A DNA stretch of 64,000 bases from Anastatus disparis (taxonomy: Eukaryota > Arthropoda > Insecta > Hymenoptera > Eupelmidae): the NCBI GenBank assembly GCA_017163975.1, contig JAFFSR010000347.1, forward strand, positions 5,091,001 through 5,155,000, in the 5' to 3' direction. Below the pieces are notes generated by a model. It worked only from the letters and a program-made list of their open reading frames with translations, did no database searches and was not told the DNA's origin. Positions 10,028 through 20,902 of this stretch are shown here, in pieces (the stretch's first letter is position 1; each line of letters begins with the position of its first letter). Both the position numbers and the translations under genes were made by a program.

Positions 10028-12004
10028 ATGTTGAAAAATTTAGCAGAACATCTGCAGCAACATTTGCCTGACAAGACGGTACATAGTTCTGATTATGTAT
10101 GTTTCAACTGTTATAAACGCATCAAGAAAATTGAATCAACGAAAATTATTGATGCGATCGATTCAGATAATGATGCTTACTTGGTCCATACTGAAGACCA
10201 CGATTTTCGTGCAAGCACTCCAGAGCGGATTGAGTATTTGAACGAGACTTTAATTTCAAGTTCCTTCGGTAATGTTTCACCGCTGAAAAGGAAGAGAGCT
10301 GTTGATGACTCTTCTTTAGAAACATACGTCACGAGAAAGAAATCAGAATTAATTTCTTCATTTTCCTCTGCAACTAGCTGCAAATTATCGGAAGCATACA
10401 ATGTTTCAATTGATGCATCCAATGATGGTTTTTCTCAATGCTTCTGCGATGAATGGTTTAACAATTTGGGAGTAGCGCTTAAAATTTGTGGCAGTATCAA
10501 TGAAAAAATTAGAATTCTTACGCTGATTCCTTTGTCGGTATCAAAATCTAAAATTTTATCTATCTTCCCCGAAGTGACTGTTTACATGATTGATAAAGCA
10601 CGAATGCTTGTAAAAACTAAGGGAATATATTCTCAACCTGATGTATACACTGGTCATTCCTTAGACGAAAAGTCTACGAAAATCGCAGTGGAATATTTTC
10701 TGAATGACGATTTCAACTGTACACGTCAAAGTCCCAATAAATCTGACGTTGTGACTGTTAAAGAAAATGGAAAAAAAGAAAAAAAAGTAAAACGTTTTCT
10801 AACGCGCAGTTTAAAAGAGATATATAAATTATTTAAACAAGAACATCCAGAAATAAAAATGGGCATAACAAAGTTTTATACCTTAAGACCAAAGTTTGTT
10901 ATGTTGAATCCTATTAAAGAAGTCTGTCTCTGCATTTACTGTGCAAATTTTGATTTATATGTGAACTGTATTAACAATTTCATCGAAGGAAAGTATTCAG
11001 ATCTGAATAATCTTCGCTCCATGCTTTTATCAGCAATTGTTTGTACAAATGCATTAGAGCAGTGCTATTTCCAAGATTGTTCTATATGCCCGAGTTCTCG
11101 TGGTATTAATTTAAATTTGTTTGGATTGGAAACCATAAATGAACATGATGAGATCGTTTTTGCTTTGTGGGAAAATGGGCAACTCGTAAAAAAAACATTA
11201 ATAATGTCCAATTTTATAAATAATCTTGCTATTTGGTCGGTGAAAACAAGCGTCCACATGTATATTAAAAACATACAACGAAAAGCCATAAAAGAGGAAA
11301 AAGAGATGGCCAGAACTAATTCTAAACATCTTGTACTGCATGGTGATTTTGCTGAAAATTGGGCGGTGATTCTCAGTAGTCCTGTTCAAGGCAATCACTG
11401 GGTCAATCAACAGATTTCTATTTTTACAGCTGTTTGTCATCAAGGAACAGTAACAAAAAGTTTTGCTGTCGTCAGTGATGATACAAAACATGATTCCGCT
11501 CATGCCTTGTTGGCGATGCAAAAAATCATTGATTTGATGAAAAATGATTCAACTGATTTAATAGAACAAATATCGATTATAACAGATGGAGCCGCAAGTC
11601 ATTTCAAAAATCGATTTCAATTACATGAAATGAAAAAAGCTTCTAACAATCAAAAATGGTTGTTTTCAGCTACGGGGCATGGGAAAGGTGCGGTTGATGG
11701 CGTCGGTGGATTAGTAAAACACTATGCAACCAGACATAATCTTCAAAATTGTCATGTTGAATCAATACAAGATGCAAATGCTTTTGTAAAAAAAGTTCAA
11801 CCTAACACTGACGCTATTAAATTAATCTTACTGCCAAAAGAAGATATTGAAGTTTTTAGGCAAAGCAAAATAAAAGAGTGGCTTAAGACCCCTAAATTTG
11901 CCGGCATTCAAAAAACCCACGTATGGAAAGTAAAAGTAGGGACAAAAAAAAAAATTGTATATGGCTCGAACTGCTGCTCATCCTTTCACAAAATTATTAA
12001 ATAA
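10028..12004 (+). CDS. Putative transposase of the unassigned TIR family (658 aa)
   Basis: The only long intact frame in copy 3. Cysteine pairs near the N-terminus (CFNCYKRIKK, about residue 27) and in the middle (CLCIYC, then CYFQDCSICPSS) suggest zinc binding. The C-terminal region has three conserved blocks: HGDFAENWAV (Asp 440), SIITDGAASHFKNRFQ (Asp 520) and ATGHGKGAVDGVGG (His 551, Asp 557). All three recur in copy 2 and the last two in copy 1, so they are likely catalytic or structural; a DD(D/E)-type RNase H fold is a reasonable inference, not shown. The true N-terminus may start at the ATG at 9934, one frame off, with a C-terminal partner for the first finger. An A-run near 11946 shifts out of frame a C-terminal reading, RTAAHPFTKLL, followed by a lysine-rich tail past 12004. 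The coding sequence may thus carry one or two small indels. Confidence 0.75.
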   Translation: MLKNLAEHLQQHLPDKTVHSSDYVCFNCYKRIKKIESTKIIDAIDSDNDAYLVHTEDHDFRASTPERIEYLNETLISSSFGNVSPLKRKRAVDDSSLETYVTRKKSELISSFSSATSCKLSEAYNVSIDASNDGFSQCFCDEWFNNLGVALKICGSINEKIRILTLIPLSVSKSKILSIFPEVTVYMIDKARMLVKTKGIYSQPDVYTGHSLDEKSTKIAVEYFLNDDFNCTRQSPNKSDVVTVKENGKKEKKVKRFLTRSLKEIYKLFKQEHPEIKMGITKFYTLRPKFVMLNPIKEVCLCIYCANFDLYVNCINNFIEGKYSDLNNLRSMLLSAIVCTNALEQCYFQDCSICPSSRGINLNLFGLETINEHDEIVFALWENGQLVKKTLIMSNFINNLAIWSVKTSVHMYIKNIQRKAIKEEKEMARTNSKHLVLHGDFAENWAVILSSPVQGNHWVNQQISIFTAVCHQGTVTKSFAVVSDDTKHDSAHALLAMQKIIDLMKNDSTDLIEQISIITDGAASHFKNRFQLHEMKKASNNQKWLFSATGHGKGAVDGVGGLVKHYATRHNLQNCHVESIQDANAFVKKVQPNTDAIKLILLPKEDIEVFRQSKIKEWLKTPKFAGIQKTHVWKVKVGTKKKIVYGSNCCSSFHKIIK

Positions 12005-12119
12005 AAAGAAAAAAAAGAAAAGAAAAATTACGTCAAAGAAGAATGTGCGCAATAAGAAAAAGTCCAAAACTCATAAGAAAGGAAAAAAAAATAGAACTTT
12101 TTTTTTTACATAATTTCTT

Positions 12120-12230
12120 ATACTTAACGCAAAATTTATGTACTATATATATATATATATATGTACAGCACAACACCTATGAGTTGCATAAAAGCTATGT
12201 ACGTACAAAATATATATATATATATATCTG
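12120..12230. repeat. Two (AT)n runs between gene and right arm of copy 3
   Basis: AT runs at about 12144-12163 and 12211-12228, separated by sequence with mirrored GTAC motifs. No gene. Confidence 0.7.
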
Positions 12231-12280
12231 AAATGCGCTTCTCCTGAAATATTTGTTGTATCTATGACGTATTTAAATTT

Positions 12281-12786
12281 ATGTAAATATGAAAATTTTT
12301 TTCTCAATTTTTTTTATATCTCTTACTAAACCAAAATATTCCAAATTCCACACTGATGAAAATATAGGTCTTAAGGCCACCATCCATAAAAAAAATTTGA
12401 GACAAAAAAAAATGGCTTTTTTGAGAAAAATGCATTTTTCATTTTTTACAAAAAAGTGCAATTGCACTTCCGTTTTTTTGTTAAAAAAACTAAAAGACGG
12501 TGGAATTAAAAGAGCATCCTCTGTAGCATTGAACGAGCTTAAATTTATTTATAAAGATCACTACAGGGATAAAAACGATTAAAAAAAAAAAAAAAAATTT
12601 CGATTTTTGAGAATTGAAAATTTATAAGTCATTTTTAAAAAGTGCATAAAAACTGCATTTTTGATGATATTGAAAAATAAAAAAATACGTATACGCTTAT
12701 TTTCAAAGTAGAATAATATAAAAAATTTTTAAGCAGTTCGGAGAGATAGGTGCAGTCGGTCTGTATGATTTGAGATGGAATCGGTC
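12281..12786 (-). repeat. Right terminal inverted repeat, copy 3
   Basis: Reverse complement of 9265-9770. It includes a 97-codon open frame that is only a by-product of the repeat. Confidence 0.9.
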
Positions 12787-12790
12787 TATA

Positions 12791-14006
12791 AATAATTTAA
12801 AAACATCATTTGTCATAGACTTTATCATAATTATGTTTTACCAAATAATCTTAATTTTAACGTTATGCTTACATTGGTATATAACTTTAAATTTTCTTAG
12901 ATATATTTACAATAATATTTGCTTAGAATATGTAAATAATTCATAATTCTATTCGGAAACGGCATTCTAGAAGTTAACTCATAAATTATCAACAACAAAA
13001 TTTTTTTTATAAAAAGCAAATATAAAAAAAAATAGAATTTGAATGAATAAAAAAGTGCTCATTCTTCGATTTTGGTTTTTGTTTAAATTCCATCCTCAGT
13101 ATGCCTAGAATTATATATAAAAGGAAAATCTGAGGTACAAGAACTTCATGGTCAAATTTACTCGAGGACCACTGTGTAATAATAATCAATTGTTTGAACA
13201 TTTAAATAAATAAATTTGCTAACAAGAAAACAGACATTCATCATGAGAGTGATAACTAGATAATTTTGGACCTTGCCTTATATGGCTGGATCATCCCCTT
13301 AATATTTTTAGTTTTGGTAGTAGTTTTCTTTCGTGGAAAATATTGGGAAATAATGAGATGAAATAACAAAAAATGAGAGCGATGAGTAAAAAAATTTTTT
13401 GGATGAGAAAGAACGTTTCTCACCTTCTCCTATGGACGATACGCGTACCACATATACATATATAACTAATGTGAAGAACAGCCAAGCTCAGCCAACGTAT
13501 CTGTTAAACGTACAGCATGACTCTAGCAGTCAAATTGAAGAAAAAGGTAAGAGCATAAAGTGGCGTGCGAAGCGCATCGCGTGAAGAAGGAAGAACAGCA
13601 ATCTTGAGGTTTCATTCCTTCAGTTGTTAGTTAAGTTGGTAATAAAATTCTGTACAACTATCAATTTATTGGAAAAGCATGAGAGCTGTAATGCTTTAAG
13701 TGATTCCTGAAAAGACGTACCTTTATCTGAATCAGCAATAATTGGAGGTGTTGTTAGTAAGTATAAAATAATATATAATTATTTTATTTCTTAAAAAAGA
13801 TTATTCTTTATGATTAAAAAAATTCTAGAATGAATTAATATTTTTACATTTTTTAGAAATAAAATCCTATTTAAAATTAACAGTTGGTTGATTAACCAAA
13901 AAACAAAGTACTTATTCTGATTACGGTTGTTTTCTCTTTCACATTGAGATTCTTCACTGACTTCAATCTCAACAATCTCGTACAACATAATGTACAGTTA
14001 ATAAAT

Positions 14007-14075
<69 letters not shown>

Positions 14076-14424
14076 GAAAAAGTGAATACAGATAAAACTA
14101 ATTAAAGTCGCAATTATAATATTATATCATTTTAATCAATTAATCCTTAATTTTCATTAATTATGTACCGCATTAAAAATTTTTCTACTGCGAATTGTTC
14201 AGTCTTTAACGTGTATAAGAACGCCATTTTGAATTTTGTAAGTTGAGACAAGATTGCTGTTTTAATATTTTTTTTTAACTTGTTTTTTTTCTGCTCAGCA
14301 ATCATGTGGAAACGCGCGAAAATATTTTAATTAATAAAGTGATTTTTTTTCTGTATATTATAAATATTGCCTTTTTCGTAATACAAAGAATACAAAATTA
14401 TCATAGTTTGGATGGTATCCGTAG
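12791..14424. other. Gene-free stretch
   Basis: AT-rich DNA without a supported gene. A slightly GC-richer patch near 13400-13600 has a 61-codon frame with no recognisable motif. The only clear feature is the (CT)n run listed separately. Confidence 0.5.
14012..14074. repeat. (CT)n microsatellite
   Basis: About 31 uninterrupted CT dinucleotides ending in CTAG. Confidence 0.95.
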
Positions 14425-16170
14425 TTGGATCATTGACCTTATATTCAATTTTATTTTTAAAAATGTTATTTCATATTCAATTGTTTATTGTTATAAAAGT
14501 CAAGACATATAGTCTTGAGTAACGACTTTCTACACCACCTTACGTTTCAAACTAGTTATTATGATGAATTGCATTCATATATTTAATTTGATTGTATAAA
14601 TTTTTTAATATTTAAATATAGATTATTTTTCCATCAAAACTTTTATCATTACGACAAACATCCTTTAATGTTTTGTCTACAATTTCTAAAGCTTTTTTGG
14701 GAATCATTGATGCTTCGTCCCATATAATTATATCTGTTTGTCTTAATTTTTTTTTATTTGAATTAAATTTTTAAAATGCACTTTCAATGTTATTCAAATC
14801 TAATGGTAATCTGTAAGTTCAATGACTTGTTAAACCTTTAGGTAATGAAATTGAAGCTCATTTAATTGTTTATACATTTTATTAAATTTTTTTTTACCAA
14901 AATCTATAGTCTCATTATTAATTTCTTCATTTTTTTCAACATACGTTTTACTTGGCTCTGGTAAACCAAAATTTTCACATGACATATCTTCTGAATTTAA
15001 TATTTCATTAATATGTGATAAAGCTTTATTTTCTTTGTTTTCTTTAAAATCTTCTGTAAACAATTTTTTATATTTGTCCCAAATAATTTTACTTTGAATA
15101 TTTTCACATAATAAAAAACATGCAAAAAATTTACGTAATTGTATTGGTAACATAACTTGACATGCTTCTTTAAAAATATAATAGATTTGATTTTCATGTT
15201 CAATTAAATTCATTGCTAAAGCTGTTTTTTTATAAGTATTATAATTTATATTTTCATGAGTTCGTAAATCGATATAAGATGTTGCACCTTTTATTCTGTT
15301 TAATATTAATTTAAAAAAAACGTTTACTATCTTTTGGAGATACTACATTTAATCTACCAATAGCTATGTTTTTTCTATTCTTTGATCGTTTAATCCAAGA
15401 TTTTGTATTATGATTGAAAATATAATATTGTGGTATATTAACATATTTAGGTTTTTAGCAAAATCATTTTTTTTTATTAAAATTGAAGCATGCAGTTAAT
15501 GTTGTTTGGTATTTATTTAATGCTGAATGTATATTATTTTCATCGAAAATTATTCTTTGTTGATTTTCTGTATGAATACTTAATCTTATTATGGAATGAC
15601 TCTTTCCACATAATGGTAATTCTTGTAATCTCCATGCTGCTTCCATCGGGCTTAAATATCTACCATTTATATATTGAGTTATTTCATCATAGACATAATC
15701 TTTATTATTTTTTTCAATTTTACTTTGCTTTATTTTACAATATGCTTTATTTACTCCTTTATAAATATAATCATAAATATATTTAATACTTTGTATTGAT
15801 ACACAAAGTTCAGTATTAATATGAGCAGTATATTTTGCTAATAGAAAACTGTTGTAAGGAATTACCATTGAATTATTAACTTGTATAATTTTCTTTGTAT
15901 TTTTAAGATTATAGATATGATTCTCACAAATATTATTTTTTCGTTTATACTGTGGATATTTATTTTCTTCAATTTTGGTACATTCAATAAATGGTTTAGG
16001 AAAATTTTTTTACACATATTTTTATTTTTATTATAACAGGGAGATTTATCAGTATGTGGTCCGTGTAGCATATGTTTAAGTACTAATTTTCGTAAATATG
16101 TATTTTCTGATGAAGGTATTTCAGCTGGAATATATTTATCAATAGATTATTTTTTTTCAGATATATCATG
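14425..16170 (-). pseudogene. Helitron Rep/helicase remnant (minus strand)
   Basis: Reading right to left, pieces match the Helitron-like N-terminal region: MLHGPHTDKSPC (16071-), then YTAHINTELCVSI with YIYDYIYKG (about 15860-15740), then ITQYINGRYLSPMEAAWR (about 15690-15630). A linker follows, and then a PIF1-type helicase part with DEASMIPKKALEIV near 14720-14670, a Walker B motif. The segment 15213-14830 fills the middle. Frames change repeatedly and stops are present, so it is dead. The 3' flank 14575-14500 is an inverted match to 21480-21565 in the plus-oriented remnant, which marks both as one family. Similarity stops near 14425, so the 3' terminus of this copy is lost. Confidence 0.8.
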
Positions 16171-16419
16171 TGATTTATGAATATGATTGATTTTTCTTCA
16201 TGTAAATGTTTTAAAAATAAGTTTTAATTTATCGATTAGTAATATAAAGAACAATTTTTTTAAAATCTATTAATAATTTTATATAATATTAATGAATAAA
16301 TATTAAAGTATTGTACAATAAAATTTTACTATTAAAAATATAATTTCGTTTCCCATCAGATATACCACATTATATTTATTAACATATGATAATGCATAAA
16401 AGTTTTAACCTGTATCATT

Positions 16420-16650
16420 CTATGAGTGGGGGGGCAGTTGGGGGCGTGGGGGTACGGGGGATCGTGGGCGGGAATATAGAGGGAGTGAGTGGTTACAAAA
16501 TATCGTAGAATTACAAACAATTTTATGTTATTTTGTGGGGGGGTCCTTAAAAAAACATTGCTGGGGAGAGTGGGGAAACCTGTGGGGGGGGGGACACGGG
16601 AGGGCTGCTGAAACTGAATTTTTCAATATATATATATATATATATATAAG
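16420..16650. repeat. G-rich patch followed by (AT)n
   Basis: Runs of 5-10 G residues on the plus strand (16428-16480 and 16536-16605), then an AT run at about 16627-16649. Composition resembles 8820-8960. No gene; G4-forming potential is evident from the G runs. Confidence 0.6.
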
Positions 16651-16654
16651 TAAC

Positions 16655-17475
16655 ATGGCCAATTTGCCATATTACAATATAAATAAATACGTTATTGACA
16701 GGATATATGAAAAAATTATCGTAAGAAATCTGCAGACATGTTTTTTTAATAAAAATCAAGGGTGGTTAGTGGAAAAATATTAGCATTGAAATATTTAAAA
16801 CCAGAGGGGGAGGGAGAAAATCTCTATGTAAAAACTTAATGTGTGCATTACAAATCTTAGATAGAGAACGTAGATTATAAAAAGACTTTTTTTAGAAATG
16901 ATTTTTATTCATGCTAATCGTAATAATATTAACAGACAATGGGATACTCAAAAATTGAAACATTGTTTCAAGAATTTAATTGACAAAATTTTAAAGACTG
17001 AACTATAATTATAGTTGCCGTTCTACCTATAATTTAATCTATGTTTAATCCTTATTATATTGTATTCGCTCTACCATCATCGCGGTATCATATACTCTTG
17101 GTAAGACATTGTCGTTGATTGTATATATATTATTTTTCAAGAGGAAAAAAAAAATTTTTATTTTTTTTATTCTTAAAATATTGTATTTAGTTATATATTG
17201 TGTTTGTTAAAAGATTATTTTAGCCTGAACAGGACCGAGATATTATTACCTAAGGCGGCCGAAACGTCGCAAAATTTACTTGATTGCGTCAAAATAAAAA
17301 TTATTGATGGAAAGTTATTAAAATTTATATTATCAACAAAAACTGATGACAAAGTTATTATTTTCTATTATGCTAATCCCATCTTTGTGGAATAGTCATA
17401 ATTGTTGATATTGCGAATTTTCAGCATTACTAATAAAATTGAGTCAATGCCAAAATTTTTCAAAAAGATTACAGT
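16655..17475. other. Gene-free stretch with a GCCGAAACGTCGC motif
   Basis: AT-rich and without a supported gene. At 17257-17269 GGCCGAAACGTCGC resembles motifs common near 3' ends of some non-LTR retrotransposons; the surroundings contain no coding remnant, so this is only a hint. Confidence 0.3.
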
Positions 17476-17477
17476 TG

Positions 17478-17740
17478 AAACTGCGGCACTGCACGCTCTC
17501 GGGAGTCACTGCCCTCGGGCACTGCATTGAGTGTGCTCGCTAGCGGCAGCCAATCAGAGCATTAAGCCAGGAACGCATGTAGGCACCAAGGAAGCCCCAA
17601 TAGTCTTTTTGATTAGGATGGATCTTAACAAGTATATTTTGAATATATTTTAAGCTGCGTACGAGTCTGAGCAGGCGTGCAGTGCAGTGAGTCAGCGAGC
17701 GTGCAGAGCCAGAGGGTGCAGAACTATAGGTTCGATTGTA
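17478..17740. other. Local GC-rich island of unknown nature
   Basis: Two GC-rich blocks (17478-17580 and 17655-17730) in very AT-rich surroundings, with repeated CACTGC/GCAGTG words and one CCAAT at about 17550. No open frame of note. It could be part of a retroelement terminus or a host regulatory stretch. Confidence 0.3.
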
Positions 17741-17925
17741 TATTTATTTAGTCAACAGCCATTGTGAAAAAACCTGGCACCGGCAGAAAAAAACTTAAAC
17801 ATAAATATTGATTAATCAAAGAATATTATTTTTACTTTTTAAAGCAACATATTTTAAATTGGGTTATATTTTTTTCAGAAATTTTTTTATTCATTTTTTT
17901 TACATTTTTTATTTTTATTATGGGT

Positions 17926-18235
17926 GAATCCATGGAAAATGGCGATCATATAAAAAAAATTTATTTTATTATCAGTAACACTAATTTTCACGTTTCCTTC
18001 TTCCTCTAATCCAAAATTGGTGGTACTATCTTCACTCGCGAATTGTATTTCATTTGGGTATTTAGAAAAGGTTTTGAAAATGTCTTTTAAAAATAGACAG
18101 TTTTTGTCATAAAGTCTGTATTTTCTACTTGAGGTACATTTTTTACGGCTACATTAGAAAATTTATCTCTTTTGTCTTTTCCAGACAAGGCTGTTATGTT
18201 TTCTGGTAGAAAATTCAGGATAAAAATATGCTCAG
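17926..18235 (-). pseudogene. Unrecognised coding remnant
   Basis: On the minus strand a good frame reads FLPENITALSGKDKRDKF and onward to QVENTDF. After a one-base shift near 18110 another continues with CLFLKDIFKTFSKYPNEIQ, then FASEDSTTNFGLEEEG and KISVTDNKINFF. A second shift gives RHFPWIHP before a stop at about 17929. The length of open, protein-like sequence across frames argues for a decayed gene C-terminus. I do not recognise the family. It sits among Helitron remnants and may be cargo or an unrelated element. Confidence 0.4.
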
Positions 18236-18514
18236 TAAACTAACGACTAGCGATATCTCGTCGCAACGCAGTTGTGATAAATAACCGATATATGCGCGAT
18301 TAAATATTGAAGACATTAATTACAATTTCATATATTAGATGAAAAACATAACCCTAAAAACAACTAATTGAAACTCCTTTTTGATTATTCAAAATTAATT
18401 ATATATAATGAAATGAATTATAAATAGTTATTTATTTCAATTAAAATTAAATAATTTATATGTAGCAGGTCTATATACACAAATATATATTTATATATAT
18501 ATATATATTCCGTC

Positions 18515-18635
18515 TGTCTTATATCTTTCCGTCTAAGTCTTTCTGTTTCCGTCTTTCTGTCTTCTTTTCTCCGTCTCTCCGTCTCCGTGTCTTTGTCTCT
18601 CCATCTCCGTTTCTTCATCTCCACCCCTCTGTCTG
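18515..18635. repeat. Pyrimidine-rich (CCGTCT)-type simple repeat
   Basis: Imperfect repeats of GTCTTTCTGT/CCGTCTCTCC on plus; preceded by an AT run at about 18495-18510. A 68-codon minus-strand frame here is a by-product. Confidence 0.8.
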
Positions 18636-18743
18636 AAATACATGATTAAAAAGAATAATTCCTATCATATTTTTTCATTAGTTTAAATGGAATTCAGTAA
18701 AACAAATTTTTAATTTATTATGATGATGTGATTTGTATTTAAA

Positions 18744-19184
18744 CAATTTTTATGCAAATTGCTCAAAATATGCTACCATTGCTTGCTTTTTATAATTTCT
18801 TTAAGTTCTTTCCATTTTGGATTTTTTGTCATTGTAATAAATAAATCTGGTTTTCCTACTTTTCTCATTATTGCCATAGCATCTTGATAATATTGCTGCA
18901 TATATCTTGGACTTCCAATATAAGTAGCTGGTAAAATAAAAAGGTTTCCTAATCTTTCTTTATTTTCAAAATTTTTTGAAACATTTAAAGCACTATTTTT
19001 TATATGATCTAATAAACCTCGATAACATTCTATACGTAATTGTTTTTCATTATTACGTAAAAAATTTATTCCATTATTTTCAATCACTATATGGGTGATT
19101 CTATTCTAACGGGTAATCATATGTAATCGTTTAATAACAATTTTTATGCAAATTGCTCAAAATATGCTACCATTGCTTGCTTTT
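18744..19184. repeat. 47-bp direct repeat flanking a Helitron Rep fragment
   Basis: The words at 18744-18790 and 19138-19184 (starting CAATTTTTATGCAAATTGCT) are identical and lie 394 bp apart, bracketing the Rep fragment. This suggests a local duplication or template switch. Confidence 0.8.
18773..19087 (-). pseudogene. Helitron Rep-region fragment
   Basis: A 104-codon frame with GSPRYMQQYYQDAMAIMRK followed by GKPDLFITMTKNPKW. This is the conserved Helitron-like N-domain stretch (GSPRxMxQxYQDAMAIVRxxGxPDLFITxTCNPxW) just upstream of the Rep catalytic region. It is cut on both sides and belongs with the minus-oriented remnant at 14425-16170 by orientation, though 2.6 kb of unrelated sequence intervenes. 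Confidence 0.85.
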
Positions 19185-19259
19185 CTCTGATAAACGCTGC
19201 CATTGAGCTATTCATCATTTTCTGTTGTGCATCACAAAGTATCATTTATTCTCGATAGC

Positions 19260-20270
19260 GTATTTGCCACTACGATATTTATGATGAAATTACACAATAT
19301 GTAGACGGTAGATATTTAAGTTCAATGAAAGCAGCTTAGAGATTAGAAGAATTTCCATAATGTGGTCAAAGTCATAGTGTTATAAGATTAAATATTCATA
19401 CATAAAATAAAAAATTGTTTTTGATGAAAACATTCAAGGAAATATAATTTGGAAAAAAAAAAAATTTTTTTTAAGATTTTAAAGAAAATAAAGAACTTAT
19501 CCAAATTAATAAAATTTTGATGTCGGAAGAAATGTCATGTAAAGATTTTAGTATTCCTGAACCTAATGAAAAATACATAGAAGAAGAAATCGAATTTAGT
19601 ACTGAAAATATTGAATATAGTGAAAAAATGTTTGGTAAAATGTTTTATGAATTAAATATAGATCAAAAAAAAATTTTTAATAATATAATAAAAAAATAAT
19701 AAAAATAAAATATATTTTATAGATGGTCCAGGAAGTTCAGGTAAAACATTTTTATATAAAACATTAATATATTACTTTATTTCAATTCAAAAAAAATTTG
19801 TATCAATGGCTTGGACAGAAATTGCTTCAATTTTTTTACCAAATGGTATGACTAGCCATAGAACATTTAGACTTTCAATTGATTCAAGTAATATTGAGAG
19901 AGCATTTTTAAAATTTGAATGTGATAAAAAAAATTAAGACAAACAGATATCATCATTGGGGATAAAGCTCCAATGATTCCTAAAAAAGCATTAGAAATTG
20001 TTAATAAAACATTACAAGATGTTTGCTCAAATAATATACTTTTTAGTGGTAAATTAATAATTTTAGGTGGTGATTTTAGACAAATTTTACCAGTAATAAA
20101 AAATGGATTTTAAATACAATTATAAAAGAAACTACAAAATATTCATATCTTTGGCCATTATTTAAAATTTTTAATTTAAAAAAAAATATAAGATGTAATA
20201 TAAAATATAAGATATGTGTAAATATAAGATATTTATTAGGAATAATCAATATTCTTAAAAAAATTTTATG
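19260..20270 (+). pseudogene. Helitron helicase remnant (plus strand)
   Basis: Starts with a match to the N-domain block seen at 15690-15630 (EITQYVDGRYLSSMKAA), loses about 1 kb of expected sequence, then resumes at 19517 with SCKDFSIPEPNEKY. Next comes the PIF1 helicase Walker A, FIDGPGSSGKTFLYKTLIYY (about 19720-19785), then NGMTSHRTFRLSID, and a degraded Walker B stretch near 19960-19990 with KKALEIVNKTLQDV in another frame. The GGDFRQILPV-like block follows near 20070-20095. Several frameshifts make it non-functional. The 3' flank runs to the hairpin-CTAG terminus at 21936. Confidence 0.8.
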
Positions 20271-20274
20271 ACAT

Positions 20275-20843
20275 ACTATAATATATAATTATAATATAAA
20301 AAATTTAGCAGTTACTTTTACTATATATTTAAAGTAAGTATAGAATAAATGATTAAAATTGTTTAGTTATTATATATTAAAACTATTAATAATGTATTTT
20401 GTTAATATTTAGTTAAATACTTATATGAAATATTTAACATATTATTGAAAATATTTAAAAATCATAGTGAAAAAATTATGATATATCTTATAAAATATAA
20501 AAATAAGTCAAAACATATCAAATAAAAAATATAACAAAATAATCCTCTAAATCTTAAAAGATTCAAATAAACATTATTATATATCAATTATTATATTGAA
20601 ATAATTTTAATTAAAACTATTAATTACATTTATGATTTAAGATTTATTTAATAATTATATAAAATGTTAAACATTTTAGTTAGATATATCTATTATAATA
20701 CTAAATTTATATTAATCAAAATCACTATTATCTTAATCAAAATCATAAATTTATTAAGGTAAGCTAATTTTATTAAGAAGATATACAGGATTAAAAAATT
20801 ATAAAAGTAAGTATTGTACAAAATAAATCTAATATTTCAAAAT

Positions 20844-20902
<59 letters not shown>

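Larger units (their letters stand above)
9265..12786 (+). mobile_element. DNA transposon copy 3 of the unassigned TIR family (3.5 kb)
   Basis: Ends are GACCGATTCCATCTCAAATC at 9265 and the inverted copy at 12786, each flanked by TATA (9261-9264 and 12787-12790). This fits a TATA duplication, or a TA duplication with the terminus starting TAGACCG. The arms are about 506 bp and highly similar. The single long frame, 10028-12004, is the best-preserved member of the family in this window. Terminal repeats share no obvious sequence with copy 2 although the proteins are homologous, so the two are distinct subfamilies. Confidence 0.88.

Noticed and set aside
17225..17290. Hammerhead ribozyme near CCGAAACGTCGC
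   Set aside because: GAAAC and GTC are present but no CTGATGA core with a pairing stem is found at the right spacing.
18418..18624. 68-codon minus-strand frame rich in Arg/Glu/Thr
   Set aside because: By-product of the pyrimidine-rich simple repeat.
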